A stretch of 64,000 nt of DNA from Chloroflexota bacterium (GTDB lineage Bacteria > Chloroflexota > Anaerolineae > Anaerolineales > Villigracilaceae): positions 1-64,000 of the forward strand of contig JACAET010000039.1 of assembly GCA_013388685.1 (NCBI GenBank), read 5' to 3'. A model generated the notes under the pieces. That model was not told the origin of the DNA, did no database searches, and saw only the letters and a list, made by a program, of their open reading frames with translations. Within the stretch, counting starts at the first letter, position 1; every line of letters begins with the position of its first letter. Positions 32,714-41,625 of this stretch are shown here, piece by piece. A program made the position numbers and the translations under genes.

Positions 32714-34126
32714 ATGACACGCGTCCATTTCATCGGCATTGGGGGAAGCGGTCTTTCCGCCATCGCCCGCATCCTGCTGGAAAGCGGATACGAGGTGAGC
32801 GGCTCCGACCGCGCCTTGACGCCGTTCGCCGAGGAGGTCCGCAAAGCGGGCGCAAACGTGTATATCGGTCACCACCCGCGCAACATCGGCAAAGCCGATT
32901 GGGTGGTGAGATCCTCTGCCGTAGCCGACGACAACCCCGAGGTTCAGGCGGCGAAACGCGCCGGCATCCCGGTCTATAAACGCGCCGATTTCCTCGGGCG
33001 TTTGATGGAGAACAAAACCGGTATCGCCATTGCCGGCACACACGGCAAAACCACCACCACCGCCATGACCGCCTGGGTATTGCGCGAACTGGGACGCGAC
33101 CCTTCCTTCATTGTGGGCGGTGTGGTGAACAACCTCGGCGTCAATGCCCGCGCAGGCAAAGGCAACCTGTTCGTGATCGAAGCCGACGAATACGACTATA
33201 TGTTCCTCGGACTCAAACCGCAGATCGAAGTGGTGACCAGCCTCGAACATGACCATCCTGACCTCTTCCCCACGTTCGAATCGATGAAGGTCGCCTTCGA
33301 AAAATTCGTCAATCTGCTTCCCGCGGACGGCACGCTGATCGTATGCGCGGAAGACCCCGGCGCGGTGTCGTTAATTCCCCCCGCGCGCCGGGCTGGAGTC
33401 AACGTAGTGGCTTACGGTTTGCACGGCGAAGAAACCATCAACAGCCCCTTCTGGGTCAGGGCGCAGGATATCGAACCGAATCGACGCGGCGGCTTCGATT
33501 TCCGCATGTCGTCGAACCTGGGAGACAACGGTTCCGCTTCGGTCTTCGTATCCCTGCAGGTGCCGGGCAAACACAATGTCCTCAACGCCCTTGCCGCGCT
33601 CGCCGTCGTGGATCTGCTGGGTCTCGCGCGCGAACGCGCCGCCAAAGCGCTCGGTGATTTCACCGGCACGGGCAGGCGTTTCCAATTGCGCGGCGAAGTG
33701 AATGGCATCAGCATCTTCGACGACTACGCTCATCACCCGACCGAGATCAAAGCCACACTCGCCGGCGCGCGCGCCCGCTATCCCGAAAGACGCATCTGGG
33801 CGGTCTGGCAGCCTCACACCTATTCGCGCACGCAAACCCTCTTCCTCGAGTTCTCGCGCGCTTTCAAAGATGCCGACGAGGTGATCGTGACCGAAGTCTA
33901 TGCGGCTCGTGAACCCAAACAGGAATTCACCTCGGCGGAAGTCGTCAGCGCCATGCCGCATCTCTCCGCGCGTTACATCGAATCGCTTAAGGACGTGGCG
34001 GACTATTTGATTGAGCACCTGCAGCCCGGCGACGTGCTCCTCGTGCTTTCGGCTGGAGATGCGGATCAGGTCAGCAGCAGCGTACTCAAAGGATTACAAG
34101 AAAGGCAGGCAGACCATGCGAAATGA
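32714..34126 (+). CDS. murC: UDP-MurNAc--L-alanine ligase
   Basis: 470 aa. First Mur ligase of the pathway. VHFIGIGGSGLSAIARIL is the N-terminal dinucleotide-like loop, AGTHGKTTT (107-115) the ATP loop, EADEYDYMF and LEHDHPDLF the family's metal and substrate blocks, and FDDYAHHPTEIKATL the MurC signature. The ATG at 32714 is right at the conserved start. The frame happens to be open for another 525 bp upstream, across the CvpA-like gene; that part has no homologous look and is a shadow. The 3' end overlaps a small basic ORF. Confidence 0.97.
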   Translation: MTRVHFIGIGGSGLSAIARILLESGYEVSGSDRALTPFAEEVRKAGANVYIGHHPRNIGKADWVVRSSAVADDNPEVQAAKRAGIPVYKRADFLGRLMENKTGIAIAGTHGKTTTTAMTAWVLRELGRDPSFIVGGVVNNLGVNARAGKGNLFVIEADEYDYMFLGLKPQIEVVTSLEHDHPDLFPTFESMKVAFEKFVNLLPADGTLIVCAEDPGAVSLIPPARRAGVNVVAYGLHGEETINSPFWVRAQDIEPNRRGGFDFRMSSNLGDNGSASVFVSLQVPGKHNVLNALAALAVVDLLGLARERAAKALGDFTGTGRRFQLRGEVNGISIFDDYAHHPTEIKATLAGARARYPERRIWAVWQPHTYSRTQTLFLEFSRAFKDADEVIVTEVYAAREPKQEFTSAEVVSAMPHLSARYIESLKDVADYLIEHLQPGDVLLVLSAGDADQVSSSVLKGLQERQADHAK

Positions 34127-34394
34127 GAAACGAGGAACGCTTCGTCCTCCCCCCTCGCTGTTCCCCCTTCAAGCGGCTTTGACCGCCGCCGGAAGCGGCG
34201 TGCCGTCCCGTCCCCGCCGCGTAGACGTCAACGAACGACTCGCAATGCAGTTGATTGCCAGAATGCAGGCGCACTACAAGAAGACCAACCCCTTCCTGCC
34301 GCCGACCTTTCCCCCGCGAAAGTCTCCTCGACGCGGCGCGCAGGACGCGAGGCCGGCGCGCCCACACAAGGAAACCCGCGAAGGAACAGAGTAA
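34116..34394 (+). CDS. Small Arg/Pro-rich protein between murC and murB
   Basis: 92 aa, not recognised. It starts 11 bp inside the end of murC with AAAGGCAGG upstream and ends 6 bp before murB. The sequence is strongly basic and proline-rich (LRPPPSLFP, PSRPRRVD, PPTFPPRKSPRR) with one predicted helix (NERLAMQLIARMQAHYKK). It has no membrane segment. In a cluster with almost no gaps, an exactly fitting ORF with a ribosome site is suggestive, but biased composition also occurs in non-coding high-GC DNA. Confidence 0.4.
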   Translation: MRNEKRGTLRPPPSLFPLQAALTAAGSGVPSRPRRVDVNERLAMQLIARMQAHYKKTNPFLPPTFPPRKSPRRGAQDARPARPHKETREGTE

Positions 34395-34400
34395 TCGGAT

Positions 34401-35324
34401 ATGGTTACCACCATGCGACCCATTGACATGCTGTATGAAAAACTCGGCGACAAGATCGCGGAGAACGTTCCGCTTGCCCCCTACACCTCCGCGCGCATTG
34501 GCGGTCCGGCGGATATTTTCATCGTTGCGGATACCTCCGCCGAACTCGCGCGTATCGTCAACTGGTTGTGGAAATACGAAATCCCGTATGTCATATTGGG
34601 CGGCGGCTCGAACGTGCTGATCAGCGATAAAGGCGTGCGCGGCGCGGTGATCCTGAACCGCGCAAAAGGAGTGAAATTCCACGAGGGCGAGCATCCGTCC
34701 GTCACGGCCGAATCGGGCGTTGTCTTCAGCAATCTCGCCAACCGCTGTGCCGCAAAGGGACTCGCCGGGCTCGAATGGGCGGCGACCGTTCCCGGCACGA
34801 TTGGCGGCGCAGTGGTCGGCAACGCCGGCGCCTTCGGCGGCGACATGGCTGGCAACCTGATTTCCGCCGAATTGTTGACCGAACACGGCAAGGTGTTGTA
34901 TACCGTCGAGCAAATGGGATACGGCTATCGCACCAGCGCATTGAAACGTGGTGAAGTGAAAGCGGTGGTACTTTCGGTGGAGTTGGCGTTAAAAAATTCG
35001 ACCAGAGAGGAAGTGACGGTTAAAATCCAGCAATTCCGCGCACACCGCAAAGCGACTCAACCGCCCGGCGCGAGCATGGGTTCGATGTTCAAAAACCCGC
35101 CCGGTGATTATGCCGGCAGATTGATCGAAGCCGCAGGATTGAAAGGCGCCCGCATTGGCAACGCCGAAATCAGTCCCCTGCATGCGAACTTCTTCATCAA
35201 CCATGCCGATACAAAAGCGGAGGACATCCGTGCCCTGATCGAGCTGGCGCAAAAAACCGTGAAAGAGAAGTTGGGCGTCGAGTTGGAACTGGAGATCGAG
35301 TTGATTGGAGAGTGGAACGTTTGA
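34401..35324 (+). CDS. murB: UDP-N-acetylenolpyruvoylglucosamine reductase
   Basis: 307 aa. FAD enzyme that makes UDP-MurNAc. YTSARIGGPADIF and VILGGGSNVLISD bind FAD; WAATVPGTIGGAVVGNAGAFGG is the family core; ASMGSMFKNP carries the catalytic Ser of type II MurB (usual GSVFKNP); NAEISPLHANFFIN follows. The start could also be the ATG at 34413. It overlaps the region before ddl, where ddl's frame begins. Confidence 0.95.
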   Translation: MVTTMRPIDMLYEKLGDKIAENVPLAPYTSARIGGPADIFIVADTSAELARIVNWLWKYEIPYVILGGGSNVLISDKGVRGAVILNRAKGVKFHEGEHPSVTAESGVVFSNLANRCAAKGLAGLEWAATVPGTIGGAVVGNAGAFGGDMAGNLISAELLTEHGKVLYTVEQMGYGYRTSALKRGEVKAVVLSVELALKNSTREEVTVKIQQFRAHRKATQPPGASMGSMFKNPPGDYAGRLIEAAGLKGARIGNAEISPLHANFFINHADTKAEDIRALIELAQKTVKEKLGVELELEIELIGEWNV

Positions 35325-35352
35325 ACGGGTAAACGTTGAAGCGTTATACATT

Positions 35353-36465
35353 ATGGAAAACAAACTTCGCGTGGCAGTATTATTTGGCGGACGTTCCGGC
35401 GAGCATGAGGTCTCGCTTATGTCGGCGCGTTCCGTCCTGTCTGTGCTCAATCCCGCCCGCTATGAAGTCACCCAGATCGGCATCACGCGTGACGGCGCCT
35501 GGTTGACCGGTAACGACGTGCTTGAAAGATTCGAGAAGAACAACTTGGACGGCTTGCTCCCGGCCATTGTGCCGCCGGACCCGTCCGAAAAGGGGATTTA
35601 TATCCTCGAGGGTTTTTCCGGTCTCAAAAAATGGACCGATGTGGACGTCTTCTTCCCCGTTTTGCACGGGACGTTTGGCGAGGACGGCACCCTCCAGGGC
35701 TTGTTCGAACTGGCGGACGTCGCGTATGTGGGGGCGGGTGTCCTCGGTTCGTCGGTCGGCATGGACAAGGGTGTCTTCAAGGATGTGATGATCGCCAACG
35801 GTATCCCTGTGGTGGATACGCTCGTCGTAGGGCGCGCAGACATCGAAAAGGATATCCAGGCGGTCCTCGCAAAAGCCGAGGCGCTGAGCGCTTACCCACT
35901 CTTCGCCAAACCCGCCAACCTCGGTTCCTCGGTTGGCGTGACCAGGTGCAACAACCGCTCCGACCTGCAGGAAGGCTTGATGGAAGCCGCCTCGTTCGAC
36001 CGGCGCGTGCTGATTCAAAAGGGAATCAGGAACGCGCGCGAAATCGAAGTCAGTGTACTGGGCAACGACGACCCGCTCGCCTCTGTGCCGGGCGAAATAT
36101 TACCCAGCCGGGAATTCTATTCCTACGAATCGAAGTACATTGACGGCACGTCCGGGCTGGTCATTCCCGCCCCGCTCTCTGCGGAAACCTCCCGGCAGAT
36201 ACGCGAGTACGCTGTGCGCGCCTACAAAGCCATTGACTGCGCCGGCATGGCGCGCGTGGATTTCTTCCTCGAGAAGGATACGGAAAAAATCTATTTGAAC
36301 GAGTTGAACACCATTCCAGGTTTTACGCAGATCAGCATGTACCCCAAACTTTGGGAAGCCAGCGGACTGCCCTATGACAGGCTGGTGGACCGTTTGATCG
36401 AACTGGCAATGGAACGCAAAACGGACCGTGACCGCACCTCGCGCACCTTTCGGAGCCGCGCATGA
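35353..36465 (+). CDS. ddl: D-alanine--D-alanine ligase
   Basis: 370 aa, ATP-grasp. VAVLFGGRSGEHEVSLMSA is the N-terminal signature; PVLHGTFGEDGTLQGLFE and VGAGVLGSSVGMDKG form the substrate loop; KPANLGSSVGV binds ATP; YLNELNTIPGFT carries the magnesium ligands. The length and internal insertion fit the DdlA/B or Van-type large form. The ATG at 35353 is at the conserved start; the frame is open to 35305 inside murB. It overlaps ftsQ by 4 bp. It supplies the dipeptide used by murF. Confidence 0.96.
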   Translation: MENKLRVAVLFGGRSGEHEVSLMSARSVLSVLNPARYEVTQIGITRDGAWLTGNDVLERFEKNNLDGLLPAIVPPDPSEKGIYILEGFSGLKKWTDVDVFFPVLHGTFGEDGTLQGLFELADVAYVGAGVLGSSVGMDKGVFKDVMIANGIPVVDTLVVGRADIEKDIQAVLAKAEALSAYPLFAKPANLGSSVGVTRCNNRSDLQEGLMEAASFDRRVLIQKGIRNAREIEVSVLGNDDPLASVPGEILPSREFYSYESKYIDGTSGLVIPAPLSAETSRQIREYAVRAYKAIDCAGMARVDFFLEKDTEKIYLNELNTIPGFTQISMYPKLWEASGLPYDRLVDRLIELAMERKTDRDRTSRTFRSRA

Positions 36466-37415
36466 ACGATAAAAGGATACTCAGCCGCGCCGAACTCGTC
36501 CGCCTGCGCCGCCAGCAGGAACATTCGAAGCAACTGCAGCGCGCTTCGAAGACGACCGCGCGTCATGTGGTGGTTACACGCGCCAGAAAAGACATCACCA
36601 AACCCGTGCGTCAGCCTGCGCGGAAAAATGCGCGCCGATTCCAGATTGCCCTGCCGCACCTGACGCGTGCCGAGATGTCCTTCCGCCTTCCGCGTTTGCG
36701 TTTGGGGTGGCGTTTGCTTTCCTTTGTCCTCGTGGTTATCTTCGGCTCGGCGCTGTATTTCGCCTTCAATCTTCCCGAATTGCGTGTGACCGAAGCGCAG
36801 GTGACGGGCAGCCGGTTCGTGACGCCGGCGGAGATCAATGCCGCGCTGGACGTTTCGGGACAGCCCGTTTTCCTGTTGATTCCCTCGGACCTGGAAACGC
36901 GTCTCCGCCTCAACTACCCCGAGCTGGTCGCTGTCCATGTGACCGTTTCCCTGCCGAATCTTCTTTCCGTCAGCGTGACCGAGCGCCAACCGCTCATCCG
37001 CTGGGAACAGGGAGGCGGGTATACCTGGATTTCGGAAGACGGTATTGCCTTCCGTCCGAGAGGCGAATTGGCGGGATTAATCCCCGTGGTGGCGCTCTCA
37101 GCCCCGCCCGTCGAGGGAGGCGCAGGCGATCCGCTTTCTCCCGCGCCGTTCATTTCGGCGGAGATGGTTCAGGCGTTGAAGGGGCTCGTCGCTCATGTCC
37201 CGCCTGGCGTGCCCATCCTGTATGAGCAAGGGGTCGGTTTCGGCTGGAATGACCCGCGCGGCTGGCGCGTCCATTTTGGGACGAAGGCTGGCGATGTCGA
37301 ACTAAAGATACGCGTATATGAAGCGCTGGTGGCTTCGTTGGCGCAAAAAGGAATCCGCCCGGTGATGATCAATGTGATGTACCCGAGCGCGCCGTATTAC
37401 CGATTGAATGAATGA
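36462..37415 (+). CDS. ftsQ: FtsQ/DivIB division protein
   Basis: 317 aa. A long, very basic cytoplasmic part (1-82; RAELVRLRRQQ, TRARKDITKPVRQPARK), one membrane helix (about 84-104), then a POTRA domain starting at LRVTEAQVTGSRFVTPAEI and the FtsQ beta domain with LPNLLSVSVTERQP. It links FtsL-type partners to the division complex. The 80-residue basic tail is longer than usual. The start overlaps the ddl stop (ATGA), and the stop overlaps a 46-codon ORF. Confidence 0.92.
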   Translation: MNDKRILSRAELVRLRRQQEHSKQLQRASKTTARHVVVTRARKDITKPVRQPARKNARRFQIALPHLTRAEMSFRLPRLRLGWRLLSFVLVVIFGSALYFAFNLPELRVTEAQVTGSRFVTPAEINAALDVSGQPVFLLIPSDLETRLRLNYPELVAVHVTVSLPNLLSVSVTERQPLIRWEQGGGYTWISEDGIAFRPRGELAGLIPVVALSAPPVEGGAGDPLSPAPFISAEMVQALKGLVAHVPPGVPILYEQGVGFGWNDPRGWRVHFGTKAGDVELKIRVYEALVASLAQKGIRPVMINVMYPSAPYYRLNE

Positions 37416-37552
37416 AGGAGCAATTCTGGCGGTTGAGTAGACGGGGTTCGTCCGCCATGTCGAAACCACCGATCACAAAGTTGATTTTGCCTGCAGGGCG
37501 ATTTGAGTGTGTTTCTTGCTGTTGCCTGGAACGCTCAACCGCCGAAGCGTAA
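37412..37552 (+). CDS. Possible 46-aa leader ORF between ftsQ and ftsA
   Basis: Starts with an ATG overlapping the ftsQ stop (AATGA) and ends 11 bp before the ftsA start. Not recognised; it includes CVSCCC near the end. It spans both arms of a long-range inverted repeat, so it may be a leader peptide or just an open frame in a structured leader. Confidence 0.25.
   Translation: MKEQFWRLSRRGSSAMSKPPITKLILPAGRFECVSCCCLERSTAEA
37428..37543 (+). promoter_or_regulatory. Long-range inverted repeat in the ftsA leader
   Basis: GGCGGTTGAG (37428-37437) is the exact complement of CTCAACCGCC (37534-37543), enclosing 96 nt. The right arm ends about 12 nt before the ftsA ribosome site. It could close a structured RNA domain. 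Confidence 0.4.
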
Positions 37553-37563
37553 AAAAAGGAATT

Positions 37564-38796
37564 ATGGAAGAGATCATTGTAGGTATAGACATAGGCACGA
37601 CCAAGGTCTGCACGCTGGTGGGGCGCGTGGAAGACGACAAGTCCATTCGCATTCTGGGCGTCGGCATTGAGCCCTCCGAGGGGGTTAAGAAAGGCGTCAT
37701 TGTGGACCTTGGCGCGGCGTCGCAGGCAATCATGCGTTCGGTGAAGAAAGCCGAGTCCACTTCGGGCTTGGAGATTACCTCCGCGCTGGTCAGCATTGCG
37801 GGTTCGCATGTTTCCTCGGTGAACAGCCGCGGCGCGGCGGCTGTGAACGGGAACGTGATCGAACAGTACGATATCGAACATGCCCTGGAGCAGGCGCAGG
37901 CGGTGGCGATCCCGTACGACCGCGAAATCATTCATGTCATCCAGCGCGATTTTTCCGTGGACGGGCAGGATGGTATCCGCAATCCAAAGGGAATGCACGG
38001 TTATCGTCTCGAAGTGGAGGCGCACATCATCACCGCCTCCGCCGCGACCGTGGACAACCTGCGTCAGTGTGTGGGCGCGGCGGGCGTCGAAGTTCAACAG
38101 TTTGTGCTCAACCCGCTTGCCTCCGGGGAGACCGTATTGACTGGGCAGGAACGTCAGATGGGCGTGGCGGTCTGCGACATCGGCGGCGGCACCACCGACC
38201 TGGCAATTTATGTGGACGGCGACGTATGGCATACGATGGTTCTGGCGGTTGGCGGGAATCATGTCACGCAGGATATCGCCCACGGTTTGCGTCTTCCCTT
38301 TGCGCAGGCGGAGGACGTGAAGAAACAACAGGGATATGCCGTGCGCGCTGAGGTCGGTGCGGAGGAATACTTTGCCATCCGCCCATTCGGTGAGGAACGA
38401 CCGGTGCAGATCAACCGCAAGGAACTTGCGGAGATCATCGAGGCGCGCGTCGAAGAAATCTTTTCGCTCACGTTACAGGAGATCAAACGTTCCGGTTACG
38501 ATGGTCTCCTGCCTGCCGGCATGGTGTTGACCGGCGGAGCGTCGGCGCTGCCAGGGATGAAACGCATTGCCAGCCGGGTGCTGAATATGCCGGTCCGCCT
38601 TGCGGGTCCCGAAAATTTGAGAGGATTGGTGGATCGTTTGAATTCACCCGCCTATTCGACAAGCGTGGGGTTGTTGCGGTGGATCCTGTCCATGCAGAGT
38701 CAGGATCTCAGTATCGGGCGCGACCGCCGCGTGAAAGGAGAGAAACGCATGGGCTTTGGCGTTGTCAAGAAAATCATCGGAAGGATATTGCCGTAA
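37564..38796 (+). CDS. ftsA: Actin-like division protein FtsA
   Basis: 410 aa, actin/Hsp70 fold. IIVGIDIGTTKVCTLVG is phosphate loop 1, CDIGGGTTDLAIYVDG phosphate loop 2, and LTGGASALPGM the adenosine motif. Residues about 85-165 form the FtsA-specific 1C domain. The C-terminus ends in a basic amphipathic helix (GFGVVKKIIGRIL) that binds the membrane. It tethers FtsZ to the membrane. The ATG at 37564 has an AAAAAGGA ribosome site. Confidence 0.96.
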   Translation: MEEIIVGIDIGTTKVCTLVGRVEDDKSIRILGVGIEPSEGVKKGVIVDLGAASQAIMRSVKKAESTSGLEITSALVSIAGSHVSSVNSRGAAAVNGNVIEQYDIEHALEQAQAVAIPYDREIIHVIQRDFSVDGQDGIRNPKGMHGYRLEVEAHIITASAATVDNLRQCVGAAGVEVQQFVLNPLASGETVLTGQERQMGVAVCDIGGGTTDLAIYVDGDVWHTMVLAVGGNHVTQDIAHGLRLPFAQAEDVKKQQGYAVRAEVGAEEYFAIRPFGEERPVQINRKELAEIIEARVEEIFSLTLQEIKRSGYDGLLPAGMVLTGGASALPGMKRIASRVLNMPVRLAGPENLRGLVDRLNSPAYSTSVGLLRWILSMQSQDLSIGRDRRVKGEKRMGFGVVKKIIGRILP

Positions 38797-38944
38797 CGTT
38801 CCCGCGCCGGCGCATGGCTGAGGCGAAGCTCGTCGTTATGTCGATGTAAAGAGCCGAACCTTTGCGCGGGTTACATAACATTAAAAAATGACGTTACGGA
38901 ATCAAAAGCAAGTATCATAAGACCAATGTTTGATGGAGGCTGTC

Positions 38945-40111
<1,167 letters not shown>

Positions 40112-40129
40112 GCAAAGGTTCGAAGCAGA

Positions 40130-40149
40130 CAGGTTCCAGATGGAACCTG
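40130..40149. terminator. Hairpin after ftsZ
   Basis: CAGGTTCCA and TGGAACCTG pair around GA, 18 bp after the ftsZ stop, and extend further with CAGACAGG/CCTGCCTG-like pairing. No T run follows, so it may be a transcript-stabilising 3' hairpin rather than a classical terminator. Confidence 0.45.
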
Positions 40150-40198
40150 CCTGTGCCTGCATCAACAAATCGGTCAAGTCCAGTTTCCCCTTTTGCCG

Positions 40199-40239
40199 GA
40201 GCGGTTCGGTGTGCCTGGGCGAGGCATGCCGAATCGCTC
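40199..40239 (+). other. Strong 18-bp RNA-type hairpin downstream of ftsZ
   Basis: Arms 40199-40216 and 40222-40239 pair along their whole length around the loop GGGCG; the three imperfect positions are of G-U or A-C transition type. No ORF is evident. It may be a structured 3' UTR or the trace of a palindromic element. Confidence 0.45.
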
Positions 40240-40302
40240 TGTGCGCTGATTATGCAGACGATCTGATTTACCCATGAAGGAAATTCAAAATTGTTTCTTT
40301 GG

Positions 40303-40420
40303 AACTTGTCTCAAAAATACCCTGTCACGCTGAGGAAGCGGTGGTTGCGACCGAAGAGTCTCTTGTTTTTGGCCGTAGAGACCCTTCGCTACGCTCAGGG
40401 TGACATTTTTGAGATGACTT
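40303..40420. repeat. MITE-like repeat B, copy 1 (left border of accessory block)
   Basis: 118 bp. The ends are imperfect inverted repeats sharing CTCAAAAAT and TGTCACCCTGAGCG-like sequence. A second copy in the same orientation is at 53686-53802, about 85-90% alike by eye. It contains no ORF of its own. Confidence 0.85.
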
Positions 40421-40493
40421 GTAGTTGCTTCCTTTGCATGTGCATGGGCAAACCCCGCTTTGCCTGTGATCGCGCCCGATGCCGGGCAGCGTG

Positions 40494-40522
40494 TTGACAA
40501 ACCCATCTTCCCATAGTAATAT
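40494..40522 (+). promoter_or_regulatory. Promoter of tRNA-Met
   Basis: Consensus -35 TTGACA (40494-40499), 17-bp spacer, -10 TAATAT (40517-40522). The tRNA begins 18 bp later. Confidence 0.85.
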
Positions 40523-40540
40523 TTGCCGCGCTCTTCCCAC

Positions 40541-40612
40541 GCCGAGGTAGCTCAGTGGCAGAGCAGGGGACTCATAAGCCCTTGGTCGTGAGTTCAAATC
40601 TCACCCTCGGCA
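40541..40612 (+). tRNA. tRNA-Met (anticodon CAT)
   Basis: Acceptor stem GCCGAGG/CCTCGGC, D arm with AGCTCAGTGGCAGAGC, anticodon loop CTCATAA (CAT), T arm GTGAGTTCAAATCTCAC. The first base pair is G-C, as in elongator tRNA-Met; a tRNA-Ile2 (lysidine-modified CAT) cannot be fully excluded. CCA is not encoded. Confidence 0.93.
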
Positions 40613-40616
40613 CACT

Positions 40617-40643
40617 AAAAAAACCCGCGTTTGGCGGGTTTTT
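40617..40643 (+). terminator. Terminator of tRNA-Met
   Basis: AAAAACCCGC pairs with GCGGGTTTTT around a short loop, directly after the tRNA, with a T run on the plus strand. Confidence 0.9.
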
Positions 40644-40778
40644 GATTTGGAATGTTTCGGATGGGAAAGTATCGGTCGCTTTTACCAGCTTACCGGCGGT
40701 GAGCGGTTGCGGTAATTTCTCGGAAGAAGCAAGGTTATGGCTCTCATTGTGGGGATTGGTGTTTTCATGTTTCGCTCC

Positions 40779-41447
40779 TTAGATTGCTAAAGGAAGATTT
40801 CCGCGCTCGAGGTTCTCAGATTTTTCGCCAGCGACGCTCCAGAGTGGTTCGCTGTCGGAAAATAGTTGGTCAATACGAGCGGTAATCTCTCTTTCACGCT
40901 CGCGTTCTTCGCGTTCACGCTGGCGGGCTCTAATGGCAGCGGGCGAGGGGCGGCGCTTGTGAACAGTGACCGTTGAAGGCTGGCTGGGCTGAATGGCTTG
41001 CGCCTTGGCGCTCAGGACTTTGTATAGCCCAACGGCAGCGGAGATTCCAACAATGGTCAGCGCGGCGCTGACAGCGATCATCACAACCATGAGCCCGATG
41101 TTGACGGTGTTATACAAACCTGCCTGGAAGTTCGACCACTGCATGGCGGCAGCGGTTGCGGCATTCAATTCCTGCTGTTGTTTGGCGGCTTCATATTCTG
41201 CCTGACGCTTCATTTCGGCGATCCGAATCTCGGTTTGTGTTTGGAGCACCTGCAGGTCGAGTTCCGCTTTTCGCCGATCAATATCAGTCGCAACGTTCAT
41301 TTGATTGGCTGTTGCGGAGGCAATCTCGCGGTTGAGCCATTTGGCGTCTTTGAGGTTGAAGCCAAATGCCACGGACCCAAACAAAATCACCATCGCCAGA
41401 AAGAAAAGCCATTTTGCGCCTGTTGATTGTCCGTTTTGGTAGTTCAT
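40779..41447 (-). CDS. Small membrane protein with coiled coil, unknown function
   Basis: 222 aa, family not recognised. Two membrane segments (about 12-32 and 110-142) enclose a Gln/Ala/Glu-rich coiled coil (about 40-100; RRKAELDLQVLQTQTEIRIAEMK). After the second helix comes a cytoplasmic tail with a dense Arg/Glu run (REREEREREREI). AAAGGAG before the ATG is a good ribosome site. It lies 178 bp downstream of the radical SAM gene on the same strand and is the last gene of the accessory block. It could be a membrane scaffold; no enzymatic motif is seen. Confidence 0.7.
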   Translation of the reverse strand: MNYQNGQSTGAKWLFFLAMVILFGSVAFGFNLKDAKWLNREIASATANQMNVATDIDRRKAELDLQVLQTQTEIRIAEMKRQAEYEAAKQQQELNAATAAAMQWSNFQAGLYNTVNIGLMVVMIAVSAALTIVGISAAVGLYKVLSAKAQAIQPSQPSTVTVHKRRPSPAAIRARQREREEREREREITARIDQLFSDSEPLWSVAGEKSENLERGNLPLAI

Positions 41448-41625
41448 GGCATTGCTCCTTTCTCTCGTTGCGGAGTATATGTCCCCTCGCGGAAGAGGTG
41501 CTCACAACCGACTTGTAGCTATCTTGCTGGCGCCTGCATTTTTTCTCACACCTTCCTTTCAAAAAAGAAAAGTGGATTGGAGCAATTCCAATCCACCAAA
41601 ACAGATGCTTGTACTGGGCGTGAGA

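Noticed and set aside
35321..35350. Possible promoter TTGAAC-N18-TATACA before ddl
   Set aside because: The predicted start would fall inside the ddl coding region, and ddl is well placed for operon transcription.
40303..40420. CRISPR-like repeat
   Set aside because: Only two distant copies exist and no spacer array; the inverted ends fit a MITE-like element. No CRISPR array was seen anywhere in the window.
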